Positions 37,009 to 44,808 of a stretch of DNA of 64,000 bases are shown here, in pieces; within the stretch, counting starts at the first letter, position 1; each line of letters starts with the position of its first letter. The notes beneath the pieces were generated by a model that worked only from the letters and a program-made list of their open reading frames with translations, searched no databases and was not told the DNA's origin. Origin of the DNA: Massilia sp. Root133 (GTDB lineage: Bacteria; Pseudomonadota; Gammaproteobacteria; Burkholderiales; Burkholderiaceae_D); assembly GCF_001426525.1 (NCBI RefSeq), contig NZ_LMEW01000032.1:1370-65369 (forward strand), read 5' to 3'. A program made the translations under genes and the position numbers.

Positions 37009-37047
37009 GCATCCAGTATAGTCACGAAAACGCGCAGCGTAAGGCGA

Positions 37048-38211
37048 TCACAGGATGCCGCGCCCGCTCACGGAAGCGATGATTTCGTCGTAGCGTTCGT
37101 TGTCGGTCTTGTGCAGATAAGCCGCCGTCGTCGCGATGTTCGCGTGGCCCGCCGTGTCCTGCAGCGTCTTCAGCTGGACGCCGTTGTTCGCATGGTTCGT
37201 CAGCATGCTGTGGCGCAGCCAGTGCGCGGATGCCTGGCGCAGCGTGGCGGCCGTGTCGGCGTCGCCGCGCCCGTCCGCAACGCCTGCCGCGTCGGCGAAG
37301 ATCGCCTTGATGGCTTCCGAGGCCGCCTCGTCCGTGATGCGCGCCAGTTCGCGGCTGCGGCTGGACAGGACGAGCGGCGTGCGATCGGTCCGGCCCGTCT
37401 GCGGCAACAGGCCGAACGTCTGGCGGTAGGTTCGAAACGCGTCCAGCATGTCCGGCGGCACCGGCAGGCGGCGCGGCTTGTTGCCCTTGCCGAGGACGTC
37501 GATCCACCAGCGGCCGTTCCCTTCCGTGTAGATAGCCCCCATCGATGCGCCCACGATCTCGTTCAGGCGCGCACCCGTATGGGCGAAAGCGACGAGCAGG
37601 AAGCGGTCGCGCGCGCGGCGCTTGAGCGCGGCCGGCGTGTCGGCAGCACGGTGTGCGACGGTCTCCAGCGCCAGCGCGATCGCGCCCTGCGTCAGGTAGC
37701 GCGTAATGCGGCTCGCGGACGGCGCCCGGACGTTACGCACGAGCGCGCCCGGGTTGCGGCGCAAATAGCCCGTCTGCTCGGCAAAACCCAGCAGGCCCTT
37801 CACGGCGATCATTGCCTGGCGCCGGCTCGCGTCCGACAGCGGTCCCGTGAATGGCCGATAGCGCGCATCGGTGCGCGGCCATTTCGTCGTGCAGACCCAC
37901 TCGGGCGGCGGGTTCTTGAGGAATTCCTTGTACGCGTTGAGGTCGGCGACGTTCAGCTGGGCCAGCGTCTTTTTCGCTTCCTCGCGGCACCAGGTCAGGA
38001 AGCGGAACAGTTCCTTCTGGGTGTTCTGGATCGATTTCGCGCTCAGTTCGCCGTGGGCGATGAATTCGCGCGCCAGTTCGATGTCGGTGGTCGCTTCCGT
38101 GATCGCGTCCTCGGCCTGGCGGTACATCTTGACGTGCAGGCGGCCGCTCGCGCCGGTCGTGATCGCTTCCGGTATCGTTGGACCAAGGTCGATGGGCGTG
38201 AAGTTCGGCAT
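37048..38211 (-). CDS. Tyrosine recombinase (phage-integrase family)
   Basis: 387 residues. N-terminal SAM-like DNA-binding domain at about 45-155 (IQNTQKELFRFLTWC) and C-terminal catalytic domain with the conserved residues in order: Arg in HTGARLNEIVGA, the HxxR pair in SAHWLRHSMLT, His in DTAGHANI and Tyr in AAYLHK. It is complete and likely active. No attachment site or phage genes are seen nearby, so its substrate (a cassette, plasmid or chromosomal site) is unknown. An SOS-box-like sequence lies in its promoter. Confidence 0.9.
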   Translation of the reverse strand: MPNFTPIDLGPTIPEAITTGASGRLHVKMYRQAEDAITEATTDIELAREFIAHGELSAKSIQNTQKELFRFLTWCREEAKKTLAQLNVADLNAYKEFLKNPPPEWVCTTKWPRTDARYRPFTGPLSDASRRQAMIAVKGLLGFAEQTGYLRRNPGALVRNVRAPSASRITRYLTQGAIALALETVAHRAADTPAALKRRARDRFLLVAFAHTGARLNEIVGASMGAIYTEGNGRWWIDVLGKGNKPRRLPVPPDMLDAFRTYRQTFGLLPQTGRTDRTPLVLSSRSRELARITDEAASEAIKAIFADAAGVADGRGDADTAATLRQASAHWLRHSMLTNHANNGVQLKTLQDTAGHANIATTAAYLHKTDNERYDEIIASVSGRGIL

Positions 38212-38227
38212 GGCGGTGCTGGGATAA

Positions 38228-38243
38228 CTGTGTTTTTATACAG
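38228..38243. promoter_or_regulatory. LexA/SOS-box-like site upstream of recombinase
   Basis: CTGTGTTTTTATACAG fits CTGT-N8-ACAG and is flanked by A and T as in the fuller consensus. It ends 16 nt before the recombinase start, so LexA bound here would block transcription. Confidence 0.5.
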
Positions 38244-38284
38244 TATAGCAGCTCGGCCGCCGTCGGCCCAGCACCGCCGTTGAT

Positions 38285-38845
38285 TCAGTCCAGAAGTTGC
38301 TGCCGCGTCGCCGCCAGGATCTCGTCGCCCAGCACCGGATCGTCGACCGCCCGCGCGAGCGTCACCGCGCCCACCATCGCGGCCAGCGCCAGCATGGCGG
38401 CGGCGCGCGCGTCCGCCTCGGCGCGGCGCTTGCCGGGCAGCGCGCGCATCAGGCGGTCGATGACGCCCTTCACGTGGGCCGTGAATGGGCCGCGGGTGGC
38501 CGGCTCCTTCGCGCTGTCGGCCGCGAGCGCCGTCATCAGGCACCCCGCGCCGGCGCTGTCGACGTGGCGCCGGCTCAGGTACAGGTCGAGGTAGGCCGCG
38601 ATGCCCTGCTCCGCCAGGATGCGGTCGAAATCGGCCTGCGTCCGCGACGACAGGTCGGACAATGCCTCGGCCATCAGCGCTTCCTTGGAAGCGAAGTGGT
38701 TGTAGAAAGGCCCGTGCGTGAGACCGGTCGCCTTCATGATCTCGCCGACGCTGACGCCCGCGAAGCCGCGTTCGCGGAACAGCCGGCCCGCTTCCTCGAG
38801 GATGCGGCGGTGCTTGGCGGCGGTTTCTTCCGGTGGATAGCGCAT
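38285..38845 (-). CDS. TetR-family repressor
   Basis: 186 residues from the ATG at 38845 (GGAG 9 nt upstream). N-terminal HTH ILEEAGRLFRERGFAGVSVG ... GLTHGPFYNHFASKEALM and a helical ligand domain. The subgroup resembles TetR proteins beside short-chain dehydrogenases. It is divergent from an SDR gene across 119 bp holding two similar inverted repeats, so it probably represses both genes and responds to a substrate of the SDR. Confidence 0.9.
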   Translation of the reverse strand: MRYPPEETAAKHRRILEEAGRLFRERGFAGVSVGEIMKATGLTHGPFYNHFASKEALMAEALSDLSSRTQADFDRILAEQGIAAYLDLYLSRRHVDSAGAGCLMTALAADSAKEPATRGPFTAHVKGVIDRLMRALPGKRRAEADARAAAMLALAAMVGAVTLARAVDDPVLGDEILAATRQQLLD

Positions 38846-38880
38846 CTCTATCGCCTCCATATAAATTGTGGGGTTGACTT

Positions 38881-38904
38881 CAAACATTATATCCATCATG
38901 CTTC
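38881..38904. promoter_or_regulatory. Imperfect second TetR operator
   Basis: CAAACATTA-N6-TCATGCTTC matches the perfect operator at 38912-38935 at most positions with the same spacing. Centres are 31 bp apart (three turns). Confidence 0.5.
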
Positions 38905-38911
38905 ATCCATC

Positions 38912-38935
38912 CAAACATGACGACCATCATGTTTG
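38912..38935. promoter_or_regulatory. TetR operator
   Basis: A perfect 9-bp inverted repeat CAAACATGA / TCATGTTTG with a 6-bp spacer between the divergent TetR and SDR genes. Confidence 0.75.
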
Positions 38936-38964
38936 CTTTCAACCCCACCATCGAGGAGCACATC

Positions 38965-39765
38965 ATGAGCAAAGCACAGCAAGGCACGGCCATCGTCACC
39001 GGCGCATCCGCAGGCCTGGGCAAGATTTACGCGGACCGCCTGGCGCGGCGCGGCTACGACCTCGTCCTCGTCGCCCGCCGCGGCGACAAGCTCGCTGAAC
39101 TGGCCGACACGCTGTCCAGGGAGTACGGCGTGCAGGTCCGTCCCTTCGTTGCCGACCTCAGTCGCAGCGACGACGTGGAGCGCCTGGCCGACCTGATCCG
39201 TGACGATGCCAGCATCACCCTGCTCGTGAATAACGCGGGCGTGTCGGTGCCCGGTGCGACGACGACCCTGGACCCGGCCGACGTCGCCTGGCAGCAGGCG
39301 ATCAACGTGGACGCGGTCAACCGCCTGAGCCTTGCCGCCCTGCCGCAATTCCTGGCGCGCAACCGCGGTACGCTCGTGAACATCGCCTCGATCCTCGGCT
39401 TCGGCTTCCTGCCGAGCAGCACCTTCTACAGCGCCGGCAAGGGCCATGTCGCGAACCTGACGCGCGCCCTGCAGAACGAGGTGCAAGGCACGGACGTCCG
39501 CGTGCAACTGGTGGCGCCGTCCGTGACCGCCACCGAGATCTGGGAAGAAGACCGGCTGAATGCGATGGACCCGCGCATCGTGATGACGGCCGAGGATTGC
39601 GTGGACGCGGCCCTGGCCGGTCTCGACCTGGGCGAACAGGTGACCTTCCCGTCCGTCGAGGATGCGCAACTGTGGAAGAATTTCGAGGAAGCCGCCGCCA
39701 GACTGATGCAGGGCGCGATGAGCGGCAAGCCGGCCTCGCGCTACCTGGCAGCCGCGCACGCTTGA
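38965..39765 (+). CDS. Short-chain dehydrogenase/reductase
   Basis: 266 residues from the ATG at 38965, with GAGGAG 7 nt upstream; an upstream ATG at 38917 lies inside the operator and is unlikely. Classical SDR: cofactor motif TGASAGLGK, NNAGVSVPG, and catalytic YSAGK (Tyr-x-x-x-Lys) at about residue 155. A basic residue after the Gly motif (VARRGDK) suggests NADP(H). Divergent from TetR. Substrate unknown; carbonyl or quinone reduction is plausible. Confidence 0.9.
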   Translation: MSKAQQGTAIVTGASAGLGKIYADRLARRGYDLVLVARRGDKLAELADTLSREYGVQVRPFVADLSRSDDVERLADLIRDDASITLLVNNAGVSVPGATTTLDPADVAWQQAINVDAVNRLSLAALPQFLARNRGTLVNIASILGFGFLPSSTFYSAGKGHVANLTRALQNEVQGTDVRVQLVAPSVTATEIWEEDRLNAMDPRIVMTAEDCVDAALAGLDLGEQVTFPSVEDAQLWKNFEEAAARLMQGAMSGKPASRYLAAAHA

Positions 39766-39835
39766 ACCGCGTTTGCAGCCGGCGCGCGCCTACGGGACAA
39801 TGACCGTGACGACCAGCACACCGAAAGGAGCATGC

Positions 39836-40114
39836 ATGAGCATCACGGTAAAGAACACGACGCCCGACACGACGCGCGTCACCCTGTTCGGCGAATTGCG
39901 CGACGGCAGCTTCGACGCGAAGATCATGGCCGAGACCGACGTACCCTACACGCGCTGCTGGGAAGACGAAATCGAGCAGCGCATCGTCTATATCCAGCCC
40001 GACCCCGACCAGTTGAAAGCGATCCTGGCCGCGCTCAACGAGCGCCGGCTGACGGTCGAGCAATTGCAGGAGTTCGGCGGCATGGGCGGCGGTACGTCCG
40101 AGATTCCGGTCTGA
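39836..40114 (+). CDS. Small conserved-looking protein
   Basis: 92 residues from the ATG at 39836 with AAAGGAG 6 nt upstream. Beta strands (ITVKNTTPDTTRVTLFGELR) alternate with an acidic helical end (EDEIEQRIVYIQPD; LAALNERRLTVEQLQEFGG) and a Gly-Met tail. No signal peptide and no recognised family. Sits between the SDR and another small gene. Confidence 0.6.
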   Translation: MSITVKNTTPDTTRVTLFGELRDGSFDAKIMAETDVPYTRCWEDEIEQRIVYIQPDPDQLKAILAALNERRLTVEQLQEFGGMGGGTSEIPV

Positions 40115-40199
40115 TCCTACACGCGCGCGCCGTGCTTGCCGACAGACGGGCGGCGTGCGCGCGGCGACAATCGCTCATCAATTCACTCCAGGAGGCGAC

Positions 40200-40547
40200 A
40201 TGAACGCGAAATCGACAACGATCGGCGTCGGCAATCCGACCAGCGGCGAAGAAGGCAGCACCCTCACCCACGAGACGATGGCCGAGACGGGCGGCAGCGG
40301 CACCCAGCCGCGTCCGGAAGAGGAGGCGCCGCTGGCGCGCGGCAGCAGCCAGTCCGGCGAGGCAGGCAACCGCCAGGGGCAGCCGGACGAGCCGGCCGAA
40401 GGCGAAGGCACGGCCGCGACGGCCATCAACCGCGGCTACCAGGACACGCGCAGCCGCCAGGCCAGCCCCGGTTCGACGGGCCTCGGCGCGCCGGAAACGG
40501 GCGGCAACCAGAGCGAAGACGACCTGGCACCGCCCCGCCGCGACTGA
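40200..40547 (+). CDS. Small disordered hydrophilic protein
   Basis: 115 residues from the ATG at 40200 with AGGAG upstream. Gly, Glu, Ser, Pro and Thr dominate (EEGSTLTHETMAETGGSGTQ; RPEEEAPLARGSS), no hydrophobic core or Cys. Composition resembles hydrophilin-type stress proteins, but no family is recognised. Convergent with the Cys-rich protein gene. Confidence 0.55.
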   Translation: MNAKSTTIGVGNPTSGEEGSTLTHETMAETGGSGTQPRPEEEAPLARGSSQSGEAGNRQGQPDEPAEGEGTAATAINRGYQDTRSRQASPGSTGLGAPETGGNQSEDDLAPPRRD

Positions 40548-40551
40548 CCGC

Positions 40552-40887
40552 TCAGGCGGCGCCGGCCATGCGCCGGCACGCGTCGGCGCAGGCGCGGCAC
40601 GCCTGCGCGCACGCCTGGCAATGGTCCATCGGATGCTTGCCGCACTCATCGCCGCAGGCCGTGCACACGTCCGCGCACAGGCGGCACAGGTCGCGCGCAA
40701 CATCGCTGCCGCGCGCCATGAAGGCGGCGGCCGTGCGGCAGACCTGGGCGCAATCCATGTCCAGTGCGATGCAGCGCGCCATCATCTTGACGTCGTCTTC
40801 CTTCAGACATGCCGTCGAACAGTTGTCGCAGGCGGCGGCACACGCATAGCAGGCTTCGATACAAGCTTTAAAATTGTCGTTAGACAT
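40552..40887 (-). CDS. Four-helix Cys-rich copper-binding protein
   Basis: 111 residues from the ATG at 40887 (GGAGAA 4 nt upstream). Many CxxxC/CxxC pairs (ACIEACYACAAACDNCSTAC; DCAQVCRTA; CRLCADVCTACGDEC; CQACAQACRACADACRR) in helices match the DUF326-type four-helix-bundle proteins that bind many Cu(I) ions. No signal peptide, so likely a cytoplasmic store. Function in copper or other metal handling is inferred from the family. Confidence 0.85.
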   Translation of the reverse strand: MSNDNFKACIEACYACAAACDNCSTACLKEDDVKMMARCIALDMDCAQVCRTAAAFMARGSDVARDLCRLCADVCTACGDECGKHPMDHCQACAQACRACADACRRMAGAA

Positions 40888-40919
40888 CACTTCTCCCGTT
40901 GGTCGTGGAAAGGTGACGT

Positions 40920-42209
40920 CTATTTTCGCGCATCGCTCCGGATGACGGCGCCACCTTTCATGACGAAGTCCACGCGGGTCAGCGCGGCCGGATCCGCCAG
41001 CGGATCCCCGCCGACCGCCACGATGTCCGCGTACTTGCCCGGGGTAATCGAGCCGACGCGGTCCTTCCAGCCCAGCAGGTCGGCGCCATTGATCGTCGCG
41101 GCCTGGAGCGCCTGCATCGGCGTCATGCCGTACTTGACCATGTAGAAGAACTGACGGGCATTGTCGCCGTGCGGGTAAACGCCGGCGTCGGTACCGAACG
41201 CCATCTTGTCGCCGGCCTTGAACGCCTTGCGGAAGTTATCGCGCTGCAGTTGGCCGACCATGCGCTCCTTCTCCAGCGACTCCGGCAGCATGCCGGCCTT
41301 GGCGCCTTCCTGCAGGATGAAGTCGTCGTTATAGATGTCCATGACGAGATACGTCCCCTTTTCACGCGCGAGGCGGATGCCCTCGTCGTCGATCAGGCTC
41401 GCATGCTCGACGGAGTCGACGCCGGCCAGGATCGCGTCGCGGATGCTGCTGGCGCCATGCGCATGCGCGGCCACGCGGCGGCCCAGTTTATGGGCTTCCT
41501 CGACGATCGCCTTCATCTCTTCCAGCGTCAGTTGCTGGGCGCCCGCCTCGTCGCCCTTCGACAGCACGCCGCCGGATGCGCAAATCTTGATGGTGTCGGC
41601 GCCGAACTTCGCCATCTCGCGCACCTTGGCGCGCGCCGCCCACGGCCCGTCGGCCACGCCGTTCTCCGTGAAATGGAAATCGTGCGGCAGCAGGTTGTTG
41701 TCGCAATGGCCGCCCTGGATGCCGATGGCGTAGCCGGCCACGCGCATGCGCGGACCCGGCAGTTCGCCGTCGTTGATGGCGTCGCGCAGCGCCACGTCGC
41801 CGAAACCGCTCGCGCCCACGTTGCGCACCGTCGTGAAGCCGGCTTCCAGCGTGCGCCGCGCCGCGTACGCGCCGTACATGGCGGCGCGGATGTCGGACAC
41901 GCCCAGCGACCGGTAGCCGTGCAGGTTCGGGTCGCCGGTCAGGTGCACGTGGACGTCGATCAGGCCCGGCAGCACGGTCTCGCGCGACAGGTCGATCACC
42001 CGGGCGCCGGCCGGCACGGTCGTGCTCGCGGTGGGACCGACGGCCGTGATGCGTTCGCCGCTGACGAGGATGGTCTGGTCCTGCAATACCTTGCCGCCGA
42101 CGACGTCGACCAGTTTGCCGGCGCGGATGGCGACGACCTGGTCGGCGGCCGTGGCCGACAGGGTGAACGTGAGGATGGCCAGCGCGGCCGCGAGCGATGT
42201 CTTGTTCAT
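40920..42209 (-). CDS. Secreted metal-dependent amidohydrolase
   Basis: 429 residues from the ATG at 42209, overlapping the pnuC stop (ATGA, 42206-42209). Signal peptide MNKTSLAAALAILTFTLSATA. Metal motif HVH in LPGLIDVHVHLTGD, Lys in GADTIKICASGGV, His in AHAHGASSIRDAI and VDSVEHASL, and the Asp in FGTDAGVYPHGDN complete the binuclear centre. The group contains imidazolonepropionase-like enzymes and Xaa-Pro dipeptidases; substrate cannot be told. Co-transcribed after pnuC, PPOX gene upstream. Confidence 0.85.
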   Translation of the reverse strand: MNKTSLAAALAILTFTLSATAADQVVAIRAGKLVDVVGGKVLQDQTILVSGERITAVGPTASTTVPAGARVIDLSRETVLPGLIDVHVHLTGDPNLHGYRSLGVSDIRAAMYGAYAARRTLEAGFTTVRNVGASGFGDVALRDAINDGELPGPRMRVAGYAIGIQGGHCDNNLLPHDFHFTENGVADGPWAARAKVREMAKFGADTIKICASGGVLSKGDEAGAQQLTLEEMKAIVEEAHKLGRRVAAHAHGASSIRDAILAGVDSVEHASLIDDEGIRLAREKGTYLVMDIYNDDFILQEGAKAGMLPESLEKERMVGQLQRDNFRKAFKAGDKMAFGTDAGVYPHGDNARQFFYMVKYGMTPMQALQAATINGADLLGWKDRVGSITPGKYADIVAVGGDPLADPAALTRVDFVMKGGAVIRSDARK

Positions 42210-42823
42210 GGGGTTGGGCTCTCGGATAAAAGAGGTTGCGCGGCCAGTCGGTACCAGCTGCGCCAGGAAACGATGGCATTGATCCAGAAGCCGGCATACA
42301 GCACGGCCGTCAGGACGAGGTCGCGGCTCAGGTACAGCGGTGCGGCGACGGAGTTCACCAGCAGCCAGAACGCCCAGTTCTCGACGCGGCGCTGCATCAT
42401 GAGCACCTGGCCGATGACGGAAAAGACGAGGACGGCGGAATCGAGGAACGGCGCGTACGCGTTGGTCGTGAAGTGCAGCAAGGCCCCATAGCCGGCCGTG
42501 GCGGCGATGCCCACCGGCACGGTCCACAAGAGGTTCGCGGCGCCGGCGTGCGTGATCGGCAGCGGGTCGCCGTGGTCGCCGCGCGCCCATTTCCACCAGC
42601 CGACGACGCTGGTGGCGACGAAGAACGCCTGCAGCGCGACGTCGGCGTACAGGCGGTTCCGGGCGAACAGCGCGCCGAACAGCGTGCAGCCGACGATGCC
42701 CGTCCACCACGTATGGACGTTGTTGCGTCCGGCCAGCAGGATGGACACCGCGACGAATCCGTTTGCCGCCAGTTCGAGCGGCGCGATCATCGCGCCCGGC
42801 CCTGCCCGTCCCTGTCCATGCAC
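42206..42823 (-). CDS. pnuC: PnuC nicotinamide riboside transporter
   Basis: 205 residues with GGAGGA 6 nt before the start. Seven or so hydrophobic helices carry PnuC-type Trp-rich motifs: VVGWWKWARGDHGDP and RRVENWAFWLLVNSVA. PnuC moves nicotinamide riboside across the inner membrane by facilitated diffusion, trapping depending on a cytoplasmic kinase, which is not in this window. It sits near nadB, the sirtuin and nadAC, supporting an NAD context. The coupled amidohydrolase could process a precursor in the periplasm, which is speculative. Confidence 0.85.
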   Translation of the reverse strand: MHGQGRAGPGAMIAPLELAANGFVAVSILLAGRNNVHTWWTGIVGCTLFGALFARNRLYADVALQAFFVATSVVGWWKWARGDHGDPLPITHAGAANLLWTVPVGIAATAGYGALLHFTTNAYAPFLDSAVLVFSVIGQVLMMQRRVENWAFWLLVNSVAAPLYLSRDLVLTAVLYAGFWINAIVSWRSWYRLAAQPLLSESPTP

Positions 42824-42883
42824 GCTCCTCCAAAGAAGCGTGTACTGTACGCCAGCCTCTTCGACTATTGCAAGAGAGGAATG

Positions 42884-43381
42884 TTATAGCTTCATTGTGC
42901 GGTGTTCGGCATCCATGTCCGGTCGCGTTCCCGTCACGGCGGCTTTTGCGATGGCGAACAGGCGCACCATCTTGCTGTCGTTCGAATCCCAGTACTCGGC
43001 GGAGTGCGGCTCGACGCGGATCAGCACGGCGTGCTCGTCGTCCGGGCCGGCCGGGAACCACGCCTGCACGCCCGCGTTCCACATCGCGCGGATGCGTTCG
43101 CGGTCGACGACGCGCTCGGCCAGGCCACTGACCGACACGAACAGGCTGTCTTCCGGCTTCGCGAACGACAGGTTCACTTGCGGCCGGTGCGCGATGCAAT
43201 CCCACAGCGAGGTCTGCGTGGACGTGAAGAACCAGACGCCGCCGGCGTCGTCGACCTCTTCCTGCGTCATCGGCTGGCTCAGCAGGTGGCCGTGTTCGTC
43301 CTGCCACGTGAACATGGGAAAGCGGACTTCCTTGATCCGCGCTTTCAGGTCGGCGATGTCTTTGCTGTCGTGTGTGCTCAT
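42884..43381 (-). CDS. Pyridoxamine 5'-phosphate oxidase-family (stress protein) protein
   Basis: 165 residues from the ATG at 43381. PPOX split-barrel signature: FPMFTWQDEHGHLLSQPMT, GVWFFTSTQTSLWD, VNLSFAKPEDSLFVSVSGLAE and the end TGTRPDMDAEHRTMKL. This is the general stress protein 26 type, which binds flavin or pyridoxal compounds. Function beyond the fold is unknown. Confidence 0.8.
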   Translation of the reverse strand: MSTHDSKDIADLKARIKEVRFPMFTWQDEHGHLLSQPMTQEEVDDAGGVWFFTSTQTSLWDCIAHRPQVNLSFAKPEDSLFVSVSGLAERVVDRERIRAMWNAGVQAWFPAGPDDEHAVLIRVEPHSAEYWDSNDSKMVRLFAIAKAAVTGTRPDMDAEHRTMKL

Positions 43382-43542
43382 GGTCGTTCCTCGTTCGGAT
43401 GGAGCCCCATCGTAGCGCGCGCCCACCTGTGGTTCGGTGCGGCGGCGAACCTTTGAGGCCGGTCAACAGTGCCCGCAAGCAGAAAAAATGCCACGTTGCA
43501 GCGCAATATAATCTGCTATCTCGTCTCATTTTCGGGTGATGC

Positions 43543-44730
43543 ATGGGTTCCCTGTTCGAGCCGGACGAGCGGCCGCGTCTCGTCGTCCACGTGGTCGACG
43601 CGCTCGATGCCGCCCTCACCGAGACCAGCCTGCTGAACCTGATCCGCCACCTGCCGCCCGAGCGCTATCGCCACGCCATCGTCTGCATGCACGACCGCTT
43701 CGGCCACCAGGGCGACGTCCGCGAGCACGGCGTCGAGGTCGTCAACCTGCACAAGCGGTCGGGCTCCGATCCCCTGCACTACGTGCGCATGTTCGGCGTG
43801 TTGCGCGCGCTGCGGCCCGACCTCATCCACACCCGTGACGGCGCCGGGCTGCCCGCCCAGGTGGTCGCGGCGCTGGCCGGGGTCAAGCTGCGCGTGCATG
43901 CGGAGGACGGACGCCGCACGGCGGACGCGCGTGGAGGCGTCGGCAAGCGCCTGCTGCGCCGGCTGCTGTGCCCGCTCGTCGACCATTACATCGCGGCCAG
44001 CAGCGACCTCGAGGAATGGCTCGTCGAATCCATGGGCGCGGAACCGGCGCGCGTGTCGCAGATCGCGAGCGGCGTCGACAGCGTGCAGTTCCATCCGCGG
44101 CTGGGGCCGTCCGCCGCCGTCGGCCCGCCCGGTTTCATGCACGACGCGGCGTTCGTCGTCGGGAGTGTCGGCCGCATGGATGCCGCCGGCAACCACACGA
44201 CCCTCGTCGAGGCGTTCCTGCGCCTGATCGCGTCGCCGCATCCGGCGCACCAGCGGCTGCGGCTGCTGCTGGTCGGCGACGGGCCCGAGCGCGCCGAATG
44301 CCAGGCGCTGCTGCACCGGGCGGGCGCGGCGGCGCGTGCATGGCTGCCGGGCGCCCGCGCCGACGTGCCGCAGCTGCTGCGGGCGATGGACCTGTTCGTG
44401 CTGCCGGCGCGCGCGGAGGACCGGTCGAGCGCGATCCTGCAGGCGATGGCGACGGGGTTGCCGGTCGTCGCGGCGGCCGTCGGCGGCAATACGGAGCTCG
44501 TCCACCCGGGCTTTACGGGCATCCTCGTGCCACCGATGTCGACGGAATTGCTGGCGGCGGCGATCGCCGATTATTGCAGGATCCCAGACATGGCGGCCCG
44601 CCACGGCGCCCGCGCGCGCAGCCAGGTGATCGCGCGCCACAGCATGCCGGCGATGGCCCGCGATGTCCTCGCCGTCTACGATGCCCTCACGGGCGGCGAG
44701 GCGCCGGGGAGCGTCCGCGGGGGATGCTGA
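43543..44730 (+). CDS. GT4-type glycosyltransferase
   Basis: 395 residues, two Rossmann domains. N-domain begins LVVHVVDALDAALTETSLLN. The C-domain has VGSVGRMDAAGNHTTLVEAF, LLLVGDGPERAE and the donor-binding ARAEDRSSAILQAMATGLPV (E-x7-E type). This is the GT-B, retaining GT4 pattern used for polysaccharide or lipid-linked sugars. No other exopolysaccharide genes are adjacent, so the acceptor is unknown. Confidence 0.85.
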   Translation: MGSLFEPDERPRLVVHVVDALDAALTETSLLNLIRHLPPERYRHAIVCMHDRFGHQGDVREHGVEVVNLHKRSGSDPLHYVRMFGVLRALRPDLIHTRDGAGLPAQVVAALAGVKLRVHAEDGRRTADARGGVGKRLLRRLLCPLVDHYIAASSDLEEWLVESMGAEPARVSQIASGVDSVQFHPRLGPSAAVGPPGFMHDAAFVVGSVGRMDAAGNHTTLVEAFLRLIASPHPAHQRLRLLLVGDGPERAECQALLHRAGAAARAWLPGARADVPQLLRAMDLFVLPARAEDRSSAILQAMATGLPVVAAAVGGNTELVHPGFTGILVPPMSTELLAAAIADYCRIPDMAARHGARARSQVIARHSMPAMARDVLAVYDALTGGEAPGSVRGGC

Positions 44731-44808
44731 ACAGCGCCATCTTCCACATACCCGCGCCAAATCGTCTATAGTGATGCCTCTTTACAAAAGCAAAACCAAG
44801 AGAGTGCG

